Assembly: GCA_963921935.1 (NCBI GenBank)
Contig: OY998180.1
Coordinates: 78,188,762-78,252,761 of the forward strand
Direction of reading: 5' to 3'
Length of the DNA: 64,000 nucleotides
Source: Galeruca laticollis
Lineage: Eukaryota; Arthropoda; Insecta; Coleoptera; Chrysomelidae
Shown here in pieces: positions 54,786 to 64,000 of this stretch (its first letter is position 1; every line of letters begins with the position of its first letter). The notes below the pieces were generated by a model that searched no databases, was not told the DNA's origin, and saw only the letters and a list, made by a program, of their open reading frames with translations. The translations under genes and the position numbers were made by a program.

Positions 54786-54990
54786 TATATGCAATATACT
54801 CTAGAAATAGACTAGAGTTGTAAACGATAAGAATGTAAGCAATATACTCTAGAAATGGACTAGAGTTGTAAACGATAAGAATGTAAGCAATATACTCTAG
54901 AAATGAACTAGAGTTGTAAACGATAAGAATGTAAGCAATATACTCTAGAAATGGACTAGAGTTGTAAACGATAAGAATGTAAGCAATATA
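54786..54990. repeat. Tandem array 2: four units of 48 bp with a hairpin
   Basis: Unit GCAATATACTCTAGAAATGG followed by ACTAGAGTTGTAAACGATAA. ACTCTAG pairs with CTAGAGT. Confidence 0.95.
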
Positions 54991-55704
54991 GAAGGAAAGA
55001 GAGAGCGTAAGTGATTGAGTACATGATTATGTTGTAGAAGAGTAATGGTTGGGTTAAGTTTCATGAGAAAGAAATATGAAGGAATGAGAGAGATAGGAAA
55101 GGGCCAAGCGGCAGTTTTTTCGGGCCTACTGGATCTATGTACCAGCGCAATTCGCCACCGGCAGAGGCTTAACCGGTCCGATTGGGGCCTAGCGACTTAC
55201 GTCACGCCAAGCGTTGACTCTAGGTTACAGCAATTGTGGTACCAGTTTGTTTAAGGAGTAACGGTCCAGGAACCTCGGGCATATGTAAACAAAAAAGGGG
55301 GGCCAAGTTGTGAAGGGGTGTGAAATTCCATGAGAGAGCATGGAAAGCTCATGTGGGTGTTTTTCCGGGTTTTTATTGTATCAGAATGAATGGTGCTGGG
55401 TAAGAAAGGGAACGTTTTTCTTCGGAGAACGTGAAAACTCCAATATAGCTTGCGCTACTCCCTTTCTACGCGGAGGAATGAAGTGTATAGTCAGGGTGAT
55501 TGTAAGAGAGTAATGTTTTAATGTTTGAAAAATTAATGTGTGATTAATTAATGATGTGACATGATCGTATAAGTACAAGTAATGTGATCACCAATATAGG
55601 AGTAATTGTGAGACAGATCCTCTTTACGTATAAGGTTGTTTATTTGTGCAACGAGAGAACGCTTTGTCACGTTGACAAGATATAAATGCCGTTTCTTATT
55701 TATG
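54991..55704. other. Spacer of the BEL-derived element
   Basis: It is more GC-rich than its surroundings in 55080-55330. No supported frame; possibly remains of the Pol 3' region. Confidence 0.4.
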
Positions 55705-56044
55705 TTTCTGAGGAATCAGGCATGGATAACGGAATGATTTTTACAATTGGTCGAGTGTAAGTTCCTGAAGCGGTTTTGACTTGGACCGAACGGATTTTAC
55801 CGTCTTTACCAACTGTGACGTCTGTTATGCGTGCTAAAGGCCATCGTAAGGGAGGGGAGTCATCGTCCTTTGTCGAGAAGCATATGAATAGGGCGATGTA
55901 AGAGAGTGTGCTCATGAGACTAGAGCAAGTACGATTGCGTTCAACAACAAGTGAGTGAGAGTAAGTACGAATGAATCTAAATGCAAATGTAAATACGAAT
56001 AAATGTAAAAATATTACGAATGTGAGTTTAAATGTGACTGCCAA
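55705..56044 (-). pseudogene. BEL/Pao Pol, C-terminal DUF5641-type domain
   Basis: The minus strand contains TKDDDSPPLRWPLARITDV, then GKDGKIRSVQVKTASGTYTR and PIVKIIPL, ending near 55720. This is the WPLgRI...GkDG..R.v.vkT..G...RPv.Ki.pL pattern that closes BEL/Pao polyproteins after the integrase. The residues before it (from 56044) are unrelated to Pol, so the integrase core was deleted. It fixes the element's orientation together with Gag. Confidence 0.8.
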
Positions 56045-56454
56045 TATGAGTATGAGTATTAGTATGATTGAGGTGCAATTGTATGCGAGTGCAAGTAATA
56101 ATGAAAGGGTGAGTTAGCATAAAAGTAAATGTAAGGTAGTGACCAAGAGTGTATAAGTATGATGAGAGAGTTTTTTCTAACTCTTTTGAAATTGTTTTTG
56201 TATATGTTTTTATGATTATAGATGTTTGTGTTAAGGGGACCCGACTCTTTTGCGGGTAAGAATGAGTTTTTAAAATGTTTTAATTAATGTAAAGGAGAGT
56301 TTTTTCTGTTCTCGTCAAGAAAAGGAGGGTAAGATATGTATATAATGTTCTTGTCAAGTCGTTTTAAATTCAAAGTGTCGTCAGTGTGATTGTTTAAGTA
56401 ACATATGAGTAAGGGGGGATGCCGTTTTCTTCTAAACGTCACCCAAGTGTTTAT

Positions 56455-57005
56455 ATTATCAAGTATCATCTTTTTCAACCATGTATCTTCTTTTTCAACC
56501 AAGTATCTTCTTTCTCAACCAAGTATCTTCTTCTTCAACCAAGTATCATCTTCTTTTCAACCATGTATCTTCTTCTTCAACCAAGTATCTTCATCTTTTC
56601 AACCAAGTATCATCTTCTTTTCAACCATGTATCTTCTTCTTCAACCAAGTATCATCTCCTTTTCAACCATGTATCTTCTTCTTTAACCAAGTATCTTCAT
56701 CTTTTCAACCAAGTATCATCTTCTTTTCAACCATGTATCTTCTTCTTCTTTTTAACCAAGTTTCATCTTCTTTTCAACCATGTATCTTCTTCTCCTTTTT
56801 AACCAAGTTATCTTCATCTTTTCAACCATGTATCTTCTTCTTCAACCAAGTATCTTCATCTTTTCAACCAAGTATCATCTTCTTTTCAACCAAGTATCTT
56901 CTTCTTCTTTTTAACCAAGTTATCTTCTTCTTCTTAACCTAGTATCATCTTCTTTTCAACCATGTATCTTCTTCTTCTTTTTAACCAAGTTATCTTCTTC
57001 TTTTC
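56455..57005. repeat. Tandem array 3: pyrimidine-rich units of 20-27 bp
   Basis: About 25 variants of TTTTCAACCAAGTATCTTC with alternating ATG/AAG. The plus strand is almost free of stops, but only because of the composition. Confidence 0.9.
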
Positions 57006-57316
57006 AATACCTTTCTCCAGGTATTCACATAAGAGCAATTTTCATGTCAAAGTGTCTAAGCTTTTTTAATCGTCCAGGGTTTTAAATGTTAAAGTATTTG
57101 TTTCTCAATGTCTAAGTATAAGTTTAAGTTTTTCACAAAGTTTTTTGTTTTTCTTAAGTGTGAAGTATATAAGTATCACTGTCCTCTTCCAGAGGACTAA
57201 AGGATTTGTTTTCTTGACGAGAAAGAGTTTAAGTAATGAATGAGTGCTATCCTGCACTGAAAGAGCGTTGAGTATGAAAGTGAATCGTTTATTCGAGTGT
57301 AAGTGTTGGTTTGAAA

Positions 57317-57682
57317 TTATTTATTTATCGGTATTTCTATGGAAGGTAATCTAATATGAGTTTCACTCTGAGACTGTACAGTTAATTGGTTAGTTTGATT
57401 GAATTTAGGGTTTAATTTTTCGAAAGCATTTTGTAATTTGCAGTGTAATGAGTAATATTTTTCATCAATCTGACTTCTCTCGTCGAATTCTGATTCAGTA
57501 TCCACGGCTATGGTTTCAAATGGGTCTTGAATCTCAGAGTATTTAGAGTAATATTTTTCCAAGTTGTCTATTCGGGATTTGGAAGCATACTTGTCTGACT
57601 CGTCCAGATTGCTATGGAACCAGTTGTAAATGCGAGTAATTGCTGCTTTGCAACTAGCTCGTTGCGTCTTTAATGAATCCAT
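57317..57682 (-). pseudogene. BEL/Pao Gag, N-terminal part
   Basis: The ATG at 57682 starts MDSLKTQRASCKAAITRIYN, followed by a helical region with LEKYYSKYSEIQDPFETI and QIDEKYYSLHCKLQNAFEKL. This is the start of the DUF1759-type Gag of BEL/Pao elements (R-x-S-x-K-x-x-I-T-R-I at the front). The frame is open for 121 codons and stops at 57317; the rest of Gag is lost. It lies about 1 kb downstream of the 5' LTR, further than usual, because tandem array 4 intervenes. Confidence 0.7.
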
Positions 57683-57889
57683 TTTGTAAATGATGTATTA
57701 ATTATATGGTTAACATGAAATGTAAATCAATGGCTATGTTTGAACAATGCTTATTTTGTATCATTGTAATATATTTTTTTTTATAATTGCTACCAGCCGT
57801 GCCTTAATTCAGTTTTCTACGGCTCGTTGCGAGTTAAAATGACACTGTAATTGTACCTGATTTTCTCACACAACAATACCGACTAGTGT

Positions 57890-58410
57890 TATCATGGTTC
57901 CATAACAATCTTAATGTGTAGTTATTTAAGCGACACTGTACATTGAATGTATGTTATATACAAAATATCAATTCACTTTGTCCATTCGTGTAACGGTTTT
58001 ATTATTAATACATAAAAATATCAAATAATGTTATTATAGTTCCAAATCAATGTTAATGTGCAATTATTTAAATCACCCTGTATAATATTTTATTTCACAC
58101 AAACAATATCAAAGAATGTTATTATAGTTCCAAATCAATGCTAATGTGCAATTATTTAAATCACCCTGTATAATATTTTATTTTACACAAACAATATCAA
58201 AGAATGTTATTATAGTTCTAAATCAATGCTAATGTGCAATTATTTAAATCACACTGTATAATATAAATGTTTATGTTGCATAAAAAATATCAAAGACTTA
58301 TTATAAATCCAAATCATTATTAAGGTGAAATTATTCAAATTACACTGTATAATATAAATGTTTATGTTGCATAAAAAATATCAAAGACTTTTATTAGCTC
58401 CAAGGAAATG
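57890..58410. repeat. Tandem array 4: about five units of 85-88 bp
   Basis: Unit ATATCAAAGAATGTTATTATAG, then TCCAAATCAATGCTAATGTG and AATTATTTAAATCACCCTGT. It lies between the primer-binding site and Gag. Confidence 0.9.
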
Positions 58411-58659
58411 TTAATTATTTTGAAAGTGTTTGAGTGCAGACTTTCGTCTCCCACTGTAAGTTACATTTCTTTAATAGGCTGATATACGAAAACTTTCTCA
58501 TACATAAATACCTTCTCGACTTTCGTTTGTTCTTGTCCTGTATCGGCAACTAGATTTCAGCTCCAACTCTCGGATATTTTACCCAGGCAGGTTTGCTGGC
58601 CTCTAATACAGGTGGGACGTGTTGATTCCTATTTTGTGGACTCCATTGCTTCTGTTTCA

Positions 58660-58681
58660 ATCCGGCTTCGAATCAGGACCA
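58660..58681 (-). other. Primer-binding site of the BEL-derived element
   Basis: Directly after the 5' LTR the minus strand reads TGGTCCTGATTCGAAGCCGG. From memory of insect tRNA-Tyr, its 3' complement is very similar apart from two or three inserted bases, and similarity seems to continue further. Assignment tentative. Confidence 0.55.
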
Positions 58682-59495
58682 TGTTCTAAATAACCCTTTT
58701 TCCGTGGGCTATTAGATGGAATGCAGGTTATATGTTGTTATAAGATGTACTCGAAGGACCAATATTGTAGTTTTTCACTGATGTAATGATGTAATGTACG
58801 ATGAAATGAAACACTTGTGTCACTTTTGGTTTTATATTTCCATGAATTTATAATTTTATTTAACGTTGCGTAAACAATTAAGACTTCCCTTATACACACG
58901 CGATAACTGAGAGTATTTTGCACTTACTATGATGATTTATTAAACGAATAAAGATTAAGTACACATGTTTGTTCCCGGTATATAAACGCCGGGAGCTCTT
59001 ACGAAGTGAGTACCGTTTTGTACCACGCTACATGATGAAAGAGACAAAAGGTAAGGTATATGGCGTATTTATACGTCGGAGGACGTAGGATAGAGGAAGG
59101 AGCAAAATATTAGGATCTAGCCAATGGGATAAAAGATTTTTAAACGTAACGTTCATATATAACAAGTGAAGTTGGCAGTTAGGGAGATGTTTTTTTTGGG
59201 GATTGAAATGTTTCGTTTATACAGATAACAGAGTTTGGAAGAGCGTTTTTATGAAGCGATAAGAGGTCGAGTACTTTGATATATTCAGTAGAATTTCAGA
59301 AAACGATATTTATCTGTATTTCTTATGTGTTAGTAAATTTATAATGACTTTTTTGTTGATGTAAAGAAATATTAAATGTTAAGAAGAAGGATATATTTAG
59401 TTATATGTTTTGAGCATAATATTCGAAGTGTAGGATACAGGGGACGTTGAATAAAATCACGGGAGAATTTGGTAATTAGAAAACAAATTCGAACA
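58682..59495 (-). repeat. BEL-derived element, 5' LTR
   Basis: 814 bp, near-identical to 52852-53656. Confidence 0.9.
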
Positions 59496-59500
59496 GGTGG

Positions 59501-59567
59501 TATTGTGAGAGTTACAATATAATTATCTTTGCAAAAATTCTAAATATCTAGTGATATATGATTGGAA
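59501..59567 (-). pseudogene. Pogo-like transposase (split gene, part 2)
   Basis: The minus strand reads HISLDI-NFCKDNYIVTLTIP, the conserved stretch between the second Asp and the Q-P-L-D block. It is enclosed by the LINE on one side and the BEL element on the other, and it continues in sense into part 1 once the BEL element and one TSD are removed. Confidence 0.75.
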
Positions 59568-59850
59568 AGTAGAAACATGAACAAGTTGTCTAACAAAAAC
59601 AGTTGTGATACCATACTAATTACTTGTTAATGGGAAGCTAATACAACAATATCAGTATGACAATACAGGACCGTAATCTAAGAAATCAATTCACTACAAT
59701 AGGAATATACAACAATAAGGAAACAAAACGAATTATCCGCTCAAGGAAACAATAGAGTACAGCTAGCACAGGTAGCGGGCCGATATTTAAATTAAGTAGG
59801 ATCTTGGTAAATAAAAATTAGGTCTGTGACGCAGTACCTGTCAATTCCAA

Positions 59851-60643
59851 AATGGAAGAAAATTAAGAGATAGGGAAAGCACTGGAAAAAATATCAGGAA
59901 AACTAGTAGAAATAGAAAATTGAAATGAGAGGATTGAGAAAAAATTAGATAGCCTTCAGAGCGAAATGGCGGAAATAAAAAGAGAAAACAACCGCATAAG
60001 ACTGGAGAACCAAGAATTAAAAGAGACTTTAGGCAGGCATGAAGAGAAAATAGAAAAATTAGAGCGTGAAGCGAGAAGCAAAAACCTTATAATACAGGGA
60101 GTAAGAGAAACGGGTAACGAAGATGAGCTGCAACTAAAGAGTGTCTTACAAAATGTAATGGAGAAGCTGGAGCTGGAACTTAAAAGTGATGAAGTTATAG
60201 AGGCTAGGAGAATAGAGAAACAAAATCTTAACCCTAATCAACCAAGACCGATTTTGCTGGGACTGAAGGAATACAAGAAGAAAGTAGAAATATTAAAACA
60301 AACAAACAAATTAAAAAATACACCAATATACGTAAACGAAGACTTTATTAGAGAAGTACTAATACGAAGGAAAGAACTCAGATCATACATAAAACAAGCA
60401 AGGAATGAAGGAAATCAAGCGAATCTAAATTATAACAGACTGTGGATAAACGGAATGGCTTACTCATTAAATGAATTAAAACAAAACATGCAAGGGAAGG
60501 ATACAGTTAGACCATCAGGTTCCAAAACCAAAGGAAGAACATTCAGCAGTAGATCAATGGCCAAAGTAGAAGAGGATATTGATAAAGAGAGAACTACAAA
60601 AATGTTTAAAAATCTTACGGATATAAAAAAGGGAAAAAACTAG
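59851..60643 (+). pseudogene. LINE ORF1: coiled-coil RNA-binding protein
   Basis: An ATG at 59851 begins MEEN, then a stop; the frame is open from 59966 (MAEIKRENNRIRLENQELKE) to 60643. Residues 1-45 form a coiled coil of K/E/L heptads. An RRM-like part follows (NLIIQGVRETGNEDELQLK, ELKSDEVIEARRI, RPILLGLKEYKKKVEILKQT) and then a C-terminal helical domain with YVNEDFIREVLIRRKELRSY. This is the ORF1p plan of L1-like proteins: trimer-forming coil, RRM, C-terminal domain. Two early stops (about 59863 and 59924) suggest loss of the true start; 225 codons remain intact. Confidence 0.75.
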
Positions 60644-60772
60644 CAGCAAAAGTAGCTCAAGAGGATCGAAGCATTGTAAAAATGACCACGGCAAATAACA
60701 AGGAAAAAAAAGTCTTAAACTATAACAAAAACCAAAGACAACGTTAGGAAAATATCAAAGAGGGTAAAGCGG

Positions 60773-61537
60773 GTGAAAAAAAAAGTAAACGCATTGAAAA
60801 TTGGAAAATGGAATATCAAAACTATGCTAAAAGCTGGGAAAATGAACAACATAGCGCAAGAAATGAAGAATTATGATTTAGACATTCTGGCGTTACACGA
60901 AATCAGATGGAAAAAACAAGAGAAAATGGAAAACAAAAATTTTACAATGTATTACCCAGGGGAGGAAAAACAAGGAAGGAATGGAACATCGATAATGATC
61001 AGTAAAAAAATACGAAACAAAGTAATTGAGTTTAAGCCAATCGAAGGTAGGATTTCATATTTAAAACTTGGAAATAAAAAAGCAAATATAAGTATAATTA
61101 GTGCCTACGCTCCAACGGCAGAAGCAAGCGAAGAAGAGAAAATAAAGTTTTATGAGAAGATAAGTGATGCCTGTGAAGATTTCTCTAGAAATGACATTTT
61201 GATAATAATAGGAGACTTCAATGCCCAGATAGGAAAAGAAGAAAATAATCGAGAAATATCTGGAAAAGAAATAATACACGAGATCACAAACGATAACGGC
61301 AAAAGACTGTGCAACCTAGCTACGGAGACAAATACATTCATAATTAGTACAAAATTTGAGCATAAAAAGGAGCACAAGACAACGTGGTTATTCCCAGGAA
61401 AGAGCAGCGGCAACCAAATCGATCATGTTTTGATATCAAAGAAATTGATGAAAATGGTTAAAGACACGAGGAGCAAATGCAGATACAGACCACATTTTAC
61501 TAATAGCGAAGATCAACATAAAAATATCAAGATATAA
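60773..61537 (+). pseudogene. LINE ORF2: apurinic-type endonuclease
   Basis: The open frame of about 254 codons encodes the complete nuclease domain. Blocks in order: KIGKWNIKTMLKAGKM (N of the metal site), LDILALHEIRWKKQE (catalytic Glu in HEIRW), ISIISAYAPTAEASEEEK, DILIIIGDFNAQIGKE (GDFNA), TTWLFPGKSSGNQIDHVLIS (QIDHV). The final SDH block is displaced by a frameshift at about 61500 (DHILL). The domain nicks target DNA to prime reverse transcription. ORF2 would continue into the RT; the start is not defined because no ATG precedes the block in frame at a good distance. Confidence 0.85.
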
Positions 61538-63555
61538 ACCTTTCAAACACAACAAAAGAAAGTGGAACTTCAAAAAGCTAGAAAGAGAGAAGGGTGAAAA
61601 TAATTATGCGGAAACCTTAACAAACAAACTGAGAACTCATAATAAAAAAGGAGATATAGACAGTGAATGGAAGATCATTAAAAATAGCATTATAGACTCT
61701 GCAGAGTAAGAAATTTGATTACAACAAATCAGAGCATCCAAAGAATGGTTCGACGAAGAATGTAAGTTGGCAAGCGTAGAGAAAAAACAAGCAAGAGATA
61801 AATGGATGGAAACAGGAAAATATGAAGCGCTGGACGAATGAAGAAAGATAAGGCAAAAAGCAGAAAAAATATCTAGGAGAAAAAAATCAAATTGAGTTGC
61901 AGAACAAATGGAAAAAATAGAAAAGAACAATAGGAATAGTAACAAACTCTTCGAATATCTGAGAAACCAATACAGTAGCAGAAGCGCAATTGGGCCAGTA
62001 AAAATAAATAAAAAAGAATGGGAAACATACTTTCAAAATCTATACCAAAACAATCTTATTATGGACGAAAATTATAAGGAAGCAGTAACTGAGGGAGAAA
62101 ACGATGAAGAGCAGTACATACCCTCATTCGAGGAATTTATAGATGTTGTGAAACAACTCAAACCAAACAAGGAGGCAGGTCCAGATGATATAAATAACGA
62201 ACTAATCCAACATGGATGAGAAGCCTTACTTCAACAAAAACATGACCTGATAATGAATATATGGGCAGAAGAACGCATGCCAAACGAGTGAAGTATTGGA
62301 CATATAGTTCCAATCTTCAAAAAAGGAGAACCAACCAAATGCAAAAATTACAGCTTAACACTACATACAAAATATTAACCAATCTAATAAAAATAGAACT
62401 AAATAAACAGGCTGAACCCATATTAGGTCAATATCAACAGGGATTTAGAAAAGGAAGATCTACGGTAGACGCCAAACATCTACTAACACAGACTATCGAA
62501 AAGTGTTATGAGCTTGACATAGATCTACATTACTATTCATTGACTTCCAGCAAGCGTTTGACTCTCTCAACAGCGAGTGGCTAATATCTGATATGAGGAG
62601 AATAGGAATGTCTGAAAAACTAATAAGACTAGTGAAAATGACAATGAAGGATTCTACTGCAAAGGTGATAACCAGAGACGGGAATAGGGGAGACATACAC
62701 ATTGAAGTAGGTGTAAGGCTAAGAGATAGTTTATCTACAACTCTTTTAACATAACCCTAGTTGGGGTGAATAAAGCAATACACATAAAAGGAATGATTAG
62801 TCACAGCTCCACACAAATAATAGGATATGCCGATGATTTGGCTTTAATTACTAGAGACAAAGAAACCCTAGAAAATATATTCAAGAACTTAATAAAATAG
62901 GTAACAGAGAGAGGGCTGGAAGTTAACCAAGAAAAGACAAAATATATGGAAATTTCAAGGAAGACAGACAACACAGCTACTATAAATACGGGAGGTTACA
63001 CTTTTCAAAGAGTAAGTCATTTCATATACCTGGGAATAGTAATTGATGAGAAGAACAACAGATGTGCGGAGATAAACGCAAGAAAAATAGCAGGGAACAA
63101 AGTGTATTGGAAGTATCAGAAACTACTAAGGGACAAATGCATCAGTGAAAAAACCAAAATTAAAATTTATAAAGCCGCAATACAACTAGTAATAACGTAT
63201 GTCGGTGAAAATATGAGCCTAACTGATAAAGACGAAGAAAATCGTAGAGTCCTAGAGAGGAAAATCATGAGGAGGATAATAGGACCAAAACATATCCCGA
63301 ATGATGGGTACAGAAGGCTATATAACTACGAAATAAGTCAGTACATGAATGGTAAAGATATAGTCAGACATATAAAAGCGCAGCGACCACAGGCGTCTTC
63401 GAAGAAGGAATAAGAACGATCCAATAAGGAAAATCACTGATTGGAAGCCTGCCAACCCCAGGACCAGGGGACGTCCCAAACTTAGATGGGAAGATCAGGT
63501 GATTCATGACCTAAAGAAAATGGGAGTCAGTGACTGGGGATGAAAAATAGAGGAC
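61538..63555 (+). pseudogene. LINE ORF2: reverse transcriptase and C-terminal tail
   Basis: Pieces in three frames: NKKEWETYFQNLYQNNLIMD, QLKPNKEAGPDDINNELIQH (RT block 1), IGHIVPIFKKGEPTKCKNY, then QGFRKGRSTVDAKHLLTQTI. Next come IDFQQAFDSLNSEW-type residues (palm Asp, about 62540) and GYADDLALITRDKETLENIF (catalytic YADD, about 62825). The end is formed by EISRKTDNTATINTGGYTFQ, FIYLGIVIDEKNNRCAEINA, then RTRGRPKLRWEDQVIHDLKK and VSDWG. The GRPxxRWxDQV...DLxxxGV..W tail is characteristic of this insect LINE group. More than ten stops or shifts; not functional. Confidence 0.8.
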
Positions 63556-63561
63556 AGAAAG

Positions 63562-64000
63562 GATATATTATTGGAATTGTTATTTAATACCAGCAAAACT
63601 GGATCGGCCTCAGAGGACTTTACATAGATCTGGAAATGCTTAAGCCATTTCAAGAACAACACATCGTTTGACCACTCATTGTCTGAACATGCATATATAC
63701 ATCCTCTTAGACCATCTCTCTCTAACTGTGGGGATAATCGTTACATAGGATAAATGATAACTGGGGGATGTAGGAACCAGATGCACTAACAGCACATAGT
63801 AGGGTGATTGTCTGTCCATGCTCTGCTGAAGTGGCAACAACCACTCGTTTTTGTCCTGTTTTGGCATAAACTTTTCCCGACTTTTTCTGAACGGTAGTTA
63901 TACCAGACACGTCAGCATTAAAAACCCTGTCGCCTCTAAATTTAAACATTTTCAAAACGTCTCCAAAATTAAAAAAAAATTCCAAACCGTCACAATATTA
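63562..64000 (-). pseudogene. Pogo-like transposase, catalytic domain (split gene, part 3; continues past the window)
   Basis: From the window edge downward: FKFRGDRVFNADVSGITTVQ (first Asp in NADVSG, where the family has VDETG), KVYAKTGQKRVVVATSAEHG, QTITLLCAVSASGSYIP. A frameshift near 63755 follows, then LSPQLERDGLRGCIYACSDN, EWSNDVLFLKWLKHFQ and EADPVLLVLNNNSN (second Asp expected in LxLDNH; Asn here). Two catalytic acidic positions are thus doubtful or lost. The N-terminus lies beyond 64000. Confidence 0.8.

Larger units (their letters stand above)
52852..59495 (-). mobile_element. BEL/Pao-derived LTR element, mostly tandem repeats, TSD GGTGG
   Basis: Two LTRs (52852-53656 and 58682-59495), with ends TGTTC and GAACA, are flanked by GGTGG at 52847-52851 and 59496-59500. 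Gag start and the last domain of Pol are present on the minus strand; protease, RT, RNase H and integrase core are absent. At least four tandem arrays fill the interior. It sits in a pogo-like transposase gene whose frame resumes on the other side. Non-autonomous. Confidence 0.9.
59568..63561 (+). mobile_element. Two-ORF LINE, about 4 kb, with 15-bp target duplication
   Basis: GATATATGATTGGAA at 59553-59567 and GATATATTATTGGAA at 63562-63576 differ at one base and flank the LINE. It has ORF1 (from about 59851), an endonuclease, RT and a C-terminal tail ending near the last base. Endonuclease and tail residues resemble the RTE-like LINEs often annotated in insects as craniofacial development protein 2-like; the clade is uncertain. 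Confidence 0.85.

Noticed and set aside
55045..55254. 69-codon frame in a GC-richer segment of the BEL derivative as a host exon
   Set aside because: It lies between LTRs with a perfect target duplication, so it belongs to the element; no domain recognised.
56405..56942. Overlapping plus-strand frames rich in F, S and Q
   Set aside because: They are produced by the pyrimidine-rich tandem array; all three frames are open, as expected from composition.

Overview
The window looks like repeat-choked nuclear DNA of an insect, probably a beetle. It is strongly AT-rich, its genes have spliced exons, and it carries Penelope, jockey, BEL/Pao, Gypsy, Polinton, Crypton, pogo and mariner-type elements. 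No bacterial operon, rRNA, tRNA or CRISPR array was seen. The beetle assignment is an inference from the TE mix, not from a species-level match.

The only convincing host gene lies on the minus strand: three exons of a sidestep-family (Ig/FN3 membrane) protein at 28311-28199, 27163-26968 and 1194-964. Their splice sites and phases fit one another. They encode an FN3 domain followed by a transmembrane helix and the start of a cytoplasmic tail. The intron between the last two is about 25.8 kb, and at least 35 kb lies upstream of the first without a further recognised exon. Almost everything else is mobile DNA, probably within introns of this gene.

Layout. 2.0-9.35 kb: jockey LINE pieces, one of them interrupted by an RNase H-type LINE (5.0-6.08 kb) and by a Gypsy fragment (6.9-9.0 kb). 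9.4-15.3 kb: a Penelope-like element with RT and GIY-YIG domains, then a 3.5-kb palindrome whose arms are Penelope 5' ends and whose centre is a mariner-type transposon. 16.07-19.01 kb: a deleted Gypsy element with both LTRs. 19.9-25.16 kb: a broken gene of an unnamed TE-associated family whose last intron holds another copy of the same Gypsy. 28.4-37.07 kb: inverted arms with Polinton DNA polymerase B pieces, filled with jockey and MITE insertions. 37.4-38.1 kb: a pogo-like transposase start with a good core promoter. 38.1-44.9 kb: satellites and TIR elements. 44.99-50.3 kb: two Crypton tyrosine-recombinase remnants, one split by a jockey LINE. 52-64 kb: a pogo-like transposase split by a complete BEL/Pao-derived element (52852-59495, TSD GGTGG) and by a two-ORF LINE (59568-63561, 15-bp TSD).

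The most interesting item is the Gypsy family present in three copies. Its Gag starts with a SAP DNA-binding domain and a repetitive coiled coil. Its Pol continues past the integrase, in the same frame, into a macrodomain resembling the TARG1/OARD1 type and then a CCCH zinc finger. Two independent copies show the same arrangement, so it belongs to the family and is not an accident of one locus. Other points of note are degenerate hammerhead-ribozyme cores at Penelope ends, two large palindromic rearrangements, and a BEL derivative that carries four unrelated tandem arrays.
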